A stretch of DNA of 46,239 bases from a virus. Position 1 is the stretch's first letter, and every line of letters begins with the position of its first letter. Shown in pieces: positions 6,220 to 14,099 of the stretch. The notes beneath the pieces were generated by a model. It ran no database searches and was not told the DNA's origin. It saw nothing but the letters and a program-made list of their open reading frames with translations. The stretch covers positions 1 to 46,239 of IMG/VR virus record IMGVR_UViG_3300050821_003692; one strand, written 5' to 3'. Position numbers and translations under genes: made by a program.

Positions 6220-7746
6220 TCAGTATCGGATGATGACCGCGCCGCTATTGCCGACAGCCCCAACGCATGGACCGGAAGAATTGATTGATATCGAAGATGA
6301 TCCGCCTTGGCCGTAATAGACACCGGGCATCCCGGTCAGGCAGAACGCATTGGTGTATGCGGCACCAAAGGAAGCAAAATTGCCGGTCGTGGTGAGGCTT
6401 CCGGGAAACGGAAAGAATGGCATCGGCGTCCAGTACATGCCCCAGCCGACGCCGGACGTATTGAAGGCAATGCCGGCTTGGCTGATGTTGCCTTCATAGT
6501 GCGCAAAGCCGGTAGAGGCGGTCGAAACTTGGCCGGAAAATGACGGGCCAGTGATGCCGCCAGCGAGCGTCAACAGCGTCGTCGAAGTGGTCGTATCGAC
6601 GATCGTAGTGTTGCCGCCGGGTTGGCCGGCATTGCCGCTTGTGTTCCCGGCAACGCAAGTCGTCAAACCACTCGTGACGCCTGCCGCGCCGGCCGCACCG
6701 ACCGTGATCGTGAGCGTATCGCCGGGCGTAACGGCGATAACTTTTTCTATTGCTGTCTCGCCGGCAAAACCGGGAGTGCCGACCACCAAACAGGTTGCGG
6801 CATATCCGACCGCACCCGAGCCGCTACCGCCAGCCGTCGCATCTACTGTGATCGATGTCACACCCGCTGGAACGACCCACGTATAGGGCGACCCGCTATT
6901 GACGTAGGTTGGCGACGTATAACCGAGGCTTGTAATCGTGTAGGAGCCGCCGGACTTGACTACAGCGGTCCCACCCGCGCCCGCGATGGCCAGATTGACG
7001 TTACCGACCAGCGGCGTGCTGTTGAGTGAGCCGACATAGCCGCCGCCCTCTTTGATCGCCGTGCCGCCGGTGCCGTTCCAGACCGCGACATCGCCCACGA
7101 CGGTCGGGGATACGCCGACGACGTTGCCGACACCGGCGCCGCCGCTGAGCGGGCAAATCGTGGGGATCAGGCCGGTCGCGTCGAAGCACAGGAAGCCATT
7201 GGCGCGGCTCGCGGCTGGCGGCAGGAGAGTGAACGTCTCGCCGGGCGGCGCTTGCAGGATGCGGCCGCCATCGCCCCCGGCCGCGCCCTGCGTCAGATCC
7301 CAGAGCTCGCGCTCGACCGCGATAACATCCGTGAGCGATTGATTGAGGTCGCGCGCCGCAACGCCGCGGTTCTCCTGGAATTGCGAGGTCCGCCGCGGCC
7401 GCCGGGCACCTACGATCTGCACGGTGCCGGTCGTGGGATTGGCAAAGGTCAGAATCGCATCGGTGATCGGCCGGGGAATTGTGGCAAGCGGGCCAGTCGG
7501 GGACGTGATCGTGTACGTCGACGGGCTTTGCAGCGCACCATTGAGCCAGACCGTGATCCAGTCGCCGAAATCGGTGCTGTCGCCGTAGATGGCGAATCCA
7601 ACGGAACAGGCGCAGGTTGTGCCCGAAAGGCTATAGGTGGTCCGGCGTTCGGCGTCCGGGAGTGCCGGGACTGCGGGCGGACTTTGTGCAAAAGCCTGCC
7701 CAATTCCAACCAAGAATAATGCGGAGAAAAGGAGCCGCCGAATCAT
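6220..7746 (-). CDS. tail fibre with T7-type N-terminal domain and signal peptide, 508 aa
   Basis: Residues about 20-135 match the T7 tail-fibre N-terminal domain that attaches fibres to the tail: the ending RRPRRTSQFQENRG-VAARDLNQSLTD is typical. The remaining 370 residues are Gly/Thr/Ser-rich with a glycine-rich middle (GGTAVVKSGGSY, GAAGAAGVTSGLTTC) and an aromatic C-terminal region, as in host-binding fibres. Unexpectedly it opens with MIRRLLFSALFLVGIGQAFAQ, a Sec signal peptide. ATG 7746 has GGGGG upstream and overlaps the nuclease stop. The receptor is unknown. Confidence 0.85.
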   Translation of the reverse strand: MIRRLLFSALFLVGIGQAFAQSPPAVPALPDAERRTTYSLSGTTCACSVGFAIYGDSTDFGDWITVWLNGALQSPSTYTITSPTGPLATIPRPITDAILTFANPTTGTVQIVGARRPRRTSQFQENRGVAARDLNQSLTDVIAVERELWDLTQGAAGGDGGRILQAPPGETFTLLPPAASRANGFLCFDATGLIPTICPLSGGAGVGNVVGVSPTVVGDVAVWNGTGGTAIKEGGGYVGSLNSTPLVGNVNLAIAGAGGTAVVKSGGSYTITSLGYTSPTYVNSGSPYTWVVPAGVTSITVDATAGGSGSGAVGYAATCLVVGTPGFAGETAIEKVIAVTPGDTLTITVGAAGAAGVTSGLTTCVAGNTSGNAGQPGGNTTIVDTTTSTTLLTLAGGITGPSFSGQVSTASTGFAHYEGNISQAGIAFNTSGVGWGMYWTPMPFFPFPGSLTTTGNFASFGAAYTNAFCLTGMPGVYYGQGGSSSISINSSGPCVGAVGNSGAVIIRY

Positions 7747-8249
7747 TCGACCCCCCAGAAACGTAAAGCTTCTGACCACGACAATTCGGAGCGATCCGGC
7801 GTGAAGTCCGCTGCTGCAATTTTGAGGCTGTTGGTTTGGATCGTATGGGGAAGTGCGTAGAGAACGCACTTTTTGTCGAAAGCCACAAAGGCAAAGAGAT
7901 CAATATCGCCGATATAATCAGCTAGACGATCACCGCGACGCCGCCGCCCGTTAGGGCGCTGACCGCCATGGGTCTGTCCAAACCGATGATAGGGCTTGCT
8001 GACGCCTGGATTTCGAAAATTCGGCCGCAGGGACATCTTAACCTGGACCCTGCGCGGACCATCGATCTCGGCTATGAGATCATAACGGAGGCCTTCTGCC
8101 GCGACGGAACAGGACCAATTGCGCTGCAAAATATCAAAAGCGACAAAATGCTCAGCCGCCCGCGCTAAATTGATTACGACCCCGTGATTTGCATCGTCGG
8201 GTTCGCTTATTTCGGAATCCAGGATCGGCTCGAAAAACCTGAGCTGCAT
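7743..8249 (-). CDS. PD-(D/E)XK endonuclease, 168 aa
   Basis: Shows the core of the PD-(D/E)XK fold: E33 in a first helix (RAAEHFVAFDIL), D57 in GLRYDLIAEI, and Q69-V-K71 in RRVQVKMS, the QxK variant found in intron-type and Holliday-type nucleases (compare I-Ssp6803I-like group-I-intron endonucleases). A basic insert (RPNGRRRRGDR) follows. A free-standing nuclease inside a virion operon is typical of homing endonucleases or superinfection nucleases; which one is not clear. It is coupled by ATGA to the tail fibre. A GTGCGTTGCC element lies 32 bases before its ATG, and no ribosome site is visible. Confidence 0.75.
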   Translation of the reverse strand: MQLRFFEPILDSEISEPDDANHGVVINLARAAEHFVAFDILQRNWSCSVAAEGLRYDLIAEIDGPRRVQVKMSLRPNFRNPGVSKPYHRFGQTHGGQRPNGRRRRGDRLADYIGDIDLFAFVAFDKKCVLYALPHTIQTNSLKIAAADFTPDRSELSWSEALRFWGVE

Positions 8250-8281
8250 GCGGCTGAGGCTTGGCCTTGGCGCGTTTTATG

Positions 8282-8291
8282 GGCAACGCAC
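8282..8291 (-). promoter_or_regulatory. GTGCGTTGCC late element, copy 2
   Basis: Perfect copy in the 78-base gap between the large internal protein stop (8328) and the nuclease ATG (8249), 32 bases before that ATG. Confidence 0.6.
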
Positions 8292-8327
8292 CCTGCCGTC
8301 CCAATAGGCCCGCAGCGCGCCTACGAG

Positions 8328-11300
8328 TCACCGTGGTGAGTCCGCCGTCAGATCGGGCCCAATACCCCTAGCCGCAGCTTCAATCGCATCAGACTGCCTC
8401 CTAAGGGCCCGGACGGCCTCATTGCCGTGCTGGCCGACTTGGATCATGGAATAGTAGAGCTGGTCGATCAGTTGCCGCTTCTCATCCGGCGGCGTGTCGG
8501 GGTTTTTGTATAGATCGCGGATGAGCTGCGAGTGCTCGGATAGGACCGCCTTGATGCTGTCGAGCTGGGCAAACATCATCGGGCCGCCCATCTGCTGGAT
8601 ATGCGCCATGGCCGCAACGTCGCCGTCCCGCGCCTTGGCCATGAAGGTGTCGAAATAGGTCTTGTTGCGGGCATACTCGTCATAGAAATTCTGGATGGAT
8701 TCGGTCGTCGCGGTCGGATACCGGACCACGAAAGCCTTGATCACCGGAATGTCGGCCAAGGTCGAGGCCGGTTGCGGCGGATCGGGGATGACACCGGCCT
8801 TGCGCAGCGCCGCGTCAGCCGCGTCGAGCGCATAAACGCCCAACGTGCCGGACCATCCGCGAATGTAATTCTCCATCAGGATCGGGCTTGTCAGCGCGCG
8901 CGCCGTGCCGCCCCAGCCGGATTGCTCCATCTTGAGCTCGGATATGCCGGGGAACGCGCCGATGATTTTGCCGAGCGATTTGGTCAGTTCGGTCGTGTAC
9001 GGTGTGTATTGATATTCCGGCAGGAATTTTTCCTGCTCGCTTGGGATCAGCGTGCGATTGGTGAACGTCGAGCGATTGGCAAACTGGTCGATGATCGGCG
9101 AGGCTGCGGTCGGCACGAAGTCAGGCCCAGACGCCGCCCACAGCGATTTGAAATACTCTTTAAAGCTGTCCGGCTTTTGCGCAACGAATTCGTCCAGCAT
9201 CCGCTCGGGCAGCGAGCCGAACACCATGCCCATCGCCCACGGCTTCGGAATGCGGAACACATGGTCCGGCGTCATGACGAGCCAGAACATATCCTTTTGC
9301 CACTGCGGGATTTCGTTATAACGCGGGTCATCATGGTTGGCCGCCCACAGGAGGACGGATGGCACCGTGATCGCGCCGCCGATCTTGGTGAGCGTGGTGA
9401 GCGGGCTGTCTTTGATCGCCCGCACCACGCGATCGGTATCCTGGATTTTGATGTTGGCGAACGCAGTGATCATGTTGTAGGCGCGCATGTTTGCGCCCAT
9501 CCGCGCTGCGTCGACGGCGGTATCGCGCGATGCCCAGGCCGAGCGGATGATCTGGCTGCGCAGATCGTCGCCGCCGGCTTCCTGTATCCGCATCTGCTTC
9601 TTGAACGCGCCAAGGTGGCTCGCGCTCTCGGCAAATTGCGTGGCCGCGCGCAGCGGATCAAGCACGAATTTGCTGACTGCATGGAACGGCAGCTTGCCGA
9701 CCGCCGATGTCTTGTCCCACATCGAGGCTTCCGGGTCGGTCAGCACGTTCCAGGCACGGCCGGCCAAGCCAGTCTCGCCGGTAAGCTTGCGGATGTCGGC
9801 CTGCAAATACTGCCGGTCCATGCCCACGAACGAGACATTGCCGCCGCCGCCCTTGAGCCAGTTCCAGTAATCCTCATCCTTCATGATCAGGCCGGAGAAG
9901 CCGCGCGCCATATCTGCCGGTGAGAACTGACCGCCCTTGAACGTCGTGGCCGCATAGAGGAAATCCCGGATGGTATGGCGCAGCGCAAAATCCGGCGTCG
10001 TCACTGCGCCCGCGCGCAGCACGCTTGCCGGATAGGACAGCACTTTCTCGAGCAGCCCCATGCTCTGCGCGTCGAGGCCCTTCATGGCGCGCGCGAGGTC
10101 GTGGTCAACTTGGTAGGTAGTTCTTTTGCCGTCGCGAAGGACGCTTATCTGTCCGGCCCGATCGGGCGTTCTCGCGCTATAAAGCGAAATCGCAAGATCA
10201 TTTACCTGTTTCAGCCCGACCTCATTTAAAGCGTCGGCAATCGCCTTTTCATCCGTCGAGGTTGCCAATGTCTCGGCAATCGCTGCGGCACGAGCTTCCG
10301 GCAATTCCTCACCGGCCCGCAACAGCATATCGACGAGCTTGCCGCCCACTTGGTTCTTTTCCGCCATCTCGATGAAATGGTAGGTGTTGCGCACCACGCT
10401 CTCGACCGGATCGATGATGTCGCGCGCCGAGCCCTTGATGGCCTTGATCGGATTGCGCGCCTGCAAGGTCGATCCGCTGACGGCCGGGGCGTCCGCATCC
10501 AACCCCATGACGCGCGAGAACGGCACATACATCTTGTTCGCTTCGATCATGGCCTTATAGCCGGCGTCAGACAGCACGCCGGAATCGCGGAGGTATTGGC
10601 TGACGCGGTTCTGATAATCGACCAGCGCGCGGAACGGCTTTTCGTATTTGGCCGCGCCTTCGCTGACGACGGTGCGCGCCGCGTCCAAGCCTTCCGCGAC
10701 CAGCGGCGGCGCGCCGGCAGTCGGCTCGGCAAACCCGCTCTTGATGCCGCGCCCTTCCAATTCCAGCGCACGGGCGGCCGTCGCATAGGCGCGGAAGCCG
10801 TTTAGGTCCGCCGCCACCGGCCGCAGGACTTGTTTCAGCGACGGCCCATTGTTCTCGTAGGTCTCGAAATCGAATGTGCCGTTGTTGATGAAATGGTCCG
10901 CCTTGCCGACATGACCGGACAGGAGCCGCGCAAGCTGATACGGATTATCCTCGCTCGGCAGTTCGGCCCCGGCTTCCTTGACCGCCTTGCTGAGCGGGAA
11001 AAGCTTGTCGACGAAATTGGTATAGAGCTTGTTGAACGACAGTTTTTCAGTCGGGCTCGTCTCGCCGATGCTGATCTTGGACAGGATTTGCTTTTCGGCA
11101 TCGCTATATTCTGGCGGCTTACCGCCAGCAGGAGCGGCAGCTTCGGGCGGACTAGGCGGCGGTCCATAGCCTGCCGGCATGTCCTGCGGATCGCTCGACA
11201 GGATACTTTGCGAAACAGTCGGGTCGGTCTGCGCATCGTGCGCGACTTCGGCCGGATGGATGCCCTTCTGCTCGTAGAGGTCGACCAGCTTCTTTTCCAT

Positions 11301-11918
11301 TAGCGGCGTCGTGTCGCCGTTGCCGATGGCGGTTGATGCGGCGCTGACCTCGCTGCTGTCCGGGAGGCGGCCGAGCGGCTGGTCGACAATGCTGCCGTCT
11401 GGGCGGCGCTCTATGCGAGCGATCATCTCGCCGGCCGATAGCGCAGCGCCCGCCGTCTGTCCGTTCAGCGGCGTCTTGCCCATGCGGCCGAATGCGACCA
11501 GCGTACCGAGGCCGATGGCCTGGTCGAGCCCTTCCGGCGTATTCAGGTCGATCTTGCCCTTCATGACCTCGCCGGGGATTTCACCCTGCTCGAGCATCCC
11601 CTTGACGAAATTCATCGGGTATTGCTTGACCGTATCCCAAAGCTTGCTGCGGCCTTCCGGCGTCGCGATCATCGCGGCAAATTCCGGCACCGTCTGGATC
11701 AGGCCGCCTTCACGCTTCTTCGCCGCGGCACCAGCATCGAAGCGATCGAGCATCGCCTGCGGCACATCGCCTGAGACTTTCGGCGCTCCGAAATAGTCGT
11801 CGACCTCCGCATCATCGAAGCCGGCCGCCTTCAACTGCGTGCGCTTGTCGGTTGCCCATGCCGCGATTTCGGTGTCATTGAAACCAGCATCGCGCAAGTG
11901 CGAGGTCACATCGGGCAT
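8328..11918 (-). CDS. giant internal virion/ejection protein, LPD38-type, 1196 aa
   Basis: The length and place (after tail tubular and two smaller internal genes) are those of the T7 gp16-type ejection protein. The N-terminus has two repeated UBA-like motifs (HLRDAGFNDTEIAAW; LKAAGFDDAEVDDYFG), then a Pro-rich linker (GYGPPPSPPEAAAPAGG), a long helical body, and the region near residues 640-760 (GAVTTPDFALRHTIRDFLYA) that I recognise as the large polyvalent protein domain LPD38. Such proteins are carried in the head and pass into the cell with the DNA. No transglycosylase motif is evident. ATG 11918 overlaps the upstream TAA. Confidence 0.8.
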   Translation of the reverse strand: MPDVTSHLRDAGFNDTEIAAWATDKRTQLKAAGFDDAEVDDYFGAPKVSGDVPQAMLDRFDAGAAAKKREGGLIQTVPEFAAMIATPEGRSKLWDTVKQYPMNFVKGMLEQGEIPGEVMKGKIDLNTPEGLDQAIGLGTLVAFGRMGKTPLNGQTAGAALSAGEMIARIERRPDGSIVDQPLGRLPDSSEVSAASTAIGNGDTTPLMEKKLVDLYEQKGIHPAEVAHDAQTDPTVSQSILSSDPQDMPAGYGPPPSPPEAAAPAGGKPPEYSDAEKQILSKISIGETSPTEKLSFNKLYTNFVDKLFPLSKAVKEAGAELPSEDNPYQLARLLSGHVGKADHFINNGTFDFETYENNGPSLKQVLRPVAADLNGFRAYATAARALELEGRGIKSGFAEPTAGAPPLVAEGLDAARTVVSEGAAKYEKPFRALVDYQNRVSQYLRDSGVLSDAGYKAMIEANKMYVPFSRVMGLDADAPAVSGSTLQARNPIKAIKGSARDIIDPVESVVRNTYHFIEMAEKNQVGGKLVDMLLRAGEELPEARAAAIAETLATSTDEKAIADALNEVGLKQVNDLAISLYSARTPDRAGQISVLRDGKRTTYQVDHDLARAMKGLDAQSMGLLEKVLSYPASVLRAGAVTTPDFALRHTIRDFLYAATTFKGGQFSPADMARGFSGLIMKDEDYWNWLKGGGGNVSFVGMDRQYLQADIRKLTGETGLAGRAWNVLTDPEASMWDKTSAVGKLPFHAVSKFVLDPLRAATQFAESASHLGAFKKQMRIQEAGGDDLRSQIIRSAWASRDTAVDAARMGANMRAYNMITAFANIKIQDTDRVVRAIKDSPLTTLTKIGGAITVPSVLLWAANHDDPRYNEIPQWQKDMFWLVMTPDHVFRIPKPWAMGMVFGSLPERMLDEFVAQKPDSFKEYFKSLWAASGPDFVPTAASPIIDQFANRSTFTNRTLIPSEQEKFLPEYQYTPYTTELTKSLGKIIGAFPGISELKMEQSGWGGTARALTSPILMENYIRGWSGTLGVYALDAADAALRKAGVIPDPPQPASTLADIPVIKAFVVRYPTATTESIQNFYDEYARNKTYFDTFMAKARDGDVAAMAHIQQMGGPMMFAQLDSIKAVLSEHSQLIRDLYKNPDTPPDEKRQLIDQLYYSMIQVGQHGNEAVRALRRQSDAIEAAARGIGPDLTADSPR

Positions 11919-13609
11919 TATTGCTGTCCGGTGCGTTTGAGATAATCAGCCGGGCTTTCGCCGGGCTTGCGCTGCGGCTGAGCGGGTGCGGCCGGTGCGC
12001 CGCCGCCGAGACTGCGGGTGATGTTCTGGATGGATTTCGTGAGCGGCACAGCAAAGCCCTGCAAGGTCTTTTCGCTGCCGAGATAGTCGGGCTTGTTGGG
12101 GTCGAACAGGTCGAAAGGATTTTTCCCGGCCTTGCGGTATTCATCGACCTTCTGGTCGACAAAGCGCTCGAAGGCGTAGTTTTGCAGCTTGCCGCTCTGA
12201 TCGATCTTGCCGAGCAACGGATTGGACTTGTCGATTGTCGGCTCTACCGCCTTGCTGAATTGCGCGCGGATTTGATTGAGTTGAGTGCCTTCCGGCGTGC
12301 GGCTTTCATTGAACCGCTTTTCCAACCATTCCTCATCCTCGCGCTTGAGCGTCCCTTGTCCGCCACCCATGGGCGCATAGGCATCGCGGATCGGCGTGAG
12401 GCTGGTGATTTTCTGCGGATCGCCTTCCGGCAGGTTCATGCGCCGGAATAGGTCCATAGTGGTCATCTGCGAAACGCGCCCTAGCGGCTCGGGCATACCG
12501 TCGCGCTTCACCCACGACAGCATCCGCATCTTCGATTCCGGCGAGATGCCCGGCGCGGTCTTGATGTCGTTCTCCGTGACTTTCGGATCGCCGCTCGCGG
12601 TGTCGCGAATGACCGCATCCTCGAATAGCTGATCCTTCTGTTTCTGCTGCTTGGCGGCCATGTTGGCAGTGCGATCGACGGTCTGCTCATAGTCCTTGAT
12701 CGCCGCGAGGCCGTGCGCGTAATTGATCTGCCGTTGGTTCGGCGGCACGCTATCGTCCTTAAGCGTACCTTCGACCATATCCATTGCTTTGTATGGACCG
12801 CCCTGCGGATCTTTTAAAACCTGATTTACCTTCGACACGAATTGTCCGGCACCAATCCGCTCATCGATCTGCTTGAGTTCCAGCGCAGCCTCGCCCTTGG
12901 ACGCCTCAAGGATCGGATTGCTTATGCGTTCTTTGTAGATCGACAGGACTTCATCGTGCTTTTGCAGAATGGCCTTGCGACCCTCTGGCGTCTCTGCCGC
13001 ACCCGTACCGAGCAGCCCGTCGATGTCCTCTAACTTCGACTGGATTGCCGCCTTGGTATCCTTGTCGAAATTCTCCTTGATGGTCCGCTGCTGCTGCAAC
13101 AGGAGCCATCGATAATTGTACGTGGTCTGATTGTCGATCGAGCGCCCGAGCGACATGCCCACTTCCGGGCTGACCGCATTGTATTGCTCGACAATCTTTT
13201 CGCGGAATTTCTGAGCGGCGGTGAGATAGCTGTTCGGATCGTTCGGAAATTGCTTGCTCAGCAACAAGTCTTGTCGCTTTGCTTCGGCCTCGCCCTGCGC
13301 CAGTGCGGAGAACTTCTGTGCACGCGAATAGGCAGCGCCGGCCGCGCCCAAGACCGGAGCTTGGGAAACCTGCAAGTTTCCCTGATCATCACGGCTGACC
13401 GATTTCAATCCGGCCTGTTCGGCCAGCGGCACGGCCACGCTCTCTAGCCCCTCGCCCAACTTATCGAGCGAGCGGCCGAGCAATTCATAGGGCTGCGCGA
13501 CCTCGCCAGCGCTGATCTGCGGCCGCGGAGCCTCGCTGGTGACAATTGGTTGCGTTCCAACCGTAACGCCAGTCTGCGTCTTGTTGACGAATGGTAGGAG
13601 TTCGGCCAT
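11918..13609 (-). CDS. internal virion protein, gp15-like, 563 aa
   Basis: A long, mainly helical, charged protein without membrane spans, rich in Gln, Lys and Glu (LLLQQQRTIKENFDKDTKA; MAAKQQKQKDQLFEDA), with a Pro-rich C-terminus (GGGAPAAPAQPQRKPG-ESPADYLKRTG). Size, composition and place between a small gp14-like protein and the LPD38 giant match the middle ejection protein of T7-like phages. Homology cannot be shown by eye; the call rests on gene order. Its TAA shares a base with the next ATG. Confidence 0.7.
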   Translation of the reverse strand: MAELLPFVNKTQTGVTVGTQPIVTSEAPRPQISAGEVAQPYELLGRSLDKLGEGLESVAVPLAEQAGLKSVSRDDQGNLQVSQAPVLGAAGAAYSRAQKFSALAQGEAEAKRQDLLLSKQFPNDPNSYLTAAQKFREKIVEQYNAVSPEVGMSLGRSIDNQTTYNYRWLLLQQQRTIKENFDKDTKAAIQSKLEDIDGLLGTGAAETPEGRKAILQKHDEVLSIYKERISNPILEASKGEAALELKQIDERIGAGQFVSKVNQVLKDPQGGPYKAMDMVEGTLKDDSVPPNQRQINYAHGLAAIKDYEQTVDRTANMAAKQQKQKDQLFEDAVIRDTASGDPKVTENDIKTAPGISPESKMRMLSWVKRDGMPEPLGRVSQMTTMDLFRRMNLPEGDPQKITSLTPIRDAYAPMGGGQGTLKREDEEWLEKRFNESRTPEGTQLNQIRAQFSKAVEPTIDKSNPLLGKIDQSGKLQNYAFERFVDQKVDEYRKAGKNPFDLFDPNKPDYLGSEKTLQGFAVPLTKSIQNITRSLGGGAPAAPAQPQRKPGESPADYLKRTGQQ

Positions 13610-13616
13610 CGCGCGC

Positions 13617-14099
13617 CTATGGAAGAATGTTCAACGGCTGGCCGCCCTGCAATGCCGGCAGACCGGAAAATCCCTTGAGGATGCCAGCGCCCGCGCCGAG
13701 GCCGCCAGAGAGCAATGCTGTGCTTGATGCAGTGCGCAGATAGGCGGCGTTTGCCTCATCCTCCTGTTGCTGTGCCAAGAGGCTATCGACGGTGATGTTT
13801 TTCTGCTCGGTCCCGACTTGGCTCGTGTAATCACGCACCGCTGCGCCGGTCGGAGATGTCGGACTGTCATGGCCGGCGGCGCGGATGGCATCGATATTGC
13901 CGAGCGTGACGCCTAGATTGCGCGTCATTTGCGCGTTGGTCTGGGTGGCTTGCAGTCCCTTGTATTCGGCCTCGCGTTGGAGTTCTTCGGATTTGAATAT
14001 ATCGCCCGCAGACGTGCCGGCGCCGCTCACAAGCGAGCCAATCGCGCCCAGCCCCAATGAGGCTATCGATAGGCTGGATGCTCCTGATGCCGCGCCCAT
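13617..14099 (-). CDS. internal virion protein, gp14-like, 160 aa
   Basis: Starts immediately before the tail tubular B stop (TAA at 14100-14102 then ATG). It has a Gly/Ala/Ser-rich hydrophobic N-terminus (SSLSIASLGLGAIGSLVSGAG) and C-terminus (LLSGGLGAGAGILKGFSG) with a Gln/Glu-rich helix between (LQREAEYKGLQATQTNAQ). This pattern, small size and Gly-rich ends, is usual for the gp14-type ejection protein that enters the outer membrane. Place between tail tubular B and gp15-like gene agrees. Confidence 0.7.
   Translation of the reverse strand: MGAASGASSLSIASLGLGAIGSLVSGAGTSAGDIFKSEELQREAEYKGLQATQTNAQMTRNLGVTLGNIDAIRAAGHDSPTSPTGAAVRDYTSQVGTEQKNITVDSLLAQQQEDEANAAYLRTASSTALLSGGLGAGAGILKGFSGLPALQGGQPLNILP

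Noticed and set aside
8601-9923. Long plus-strand open frame opposite the LPD38-type protein
   Set aside because: A high-GC antisense shadow rich in Arg, Gly and His; the minus-strand gene is strongly supported.
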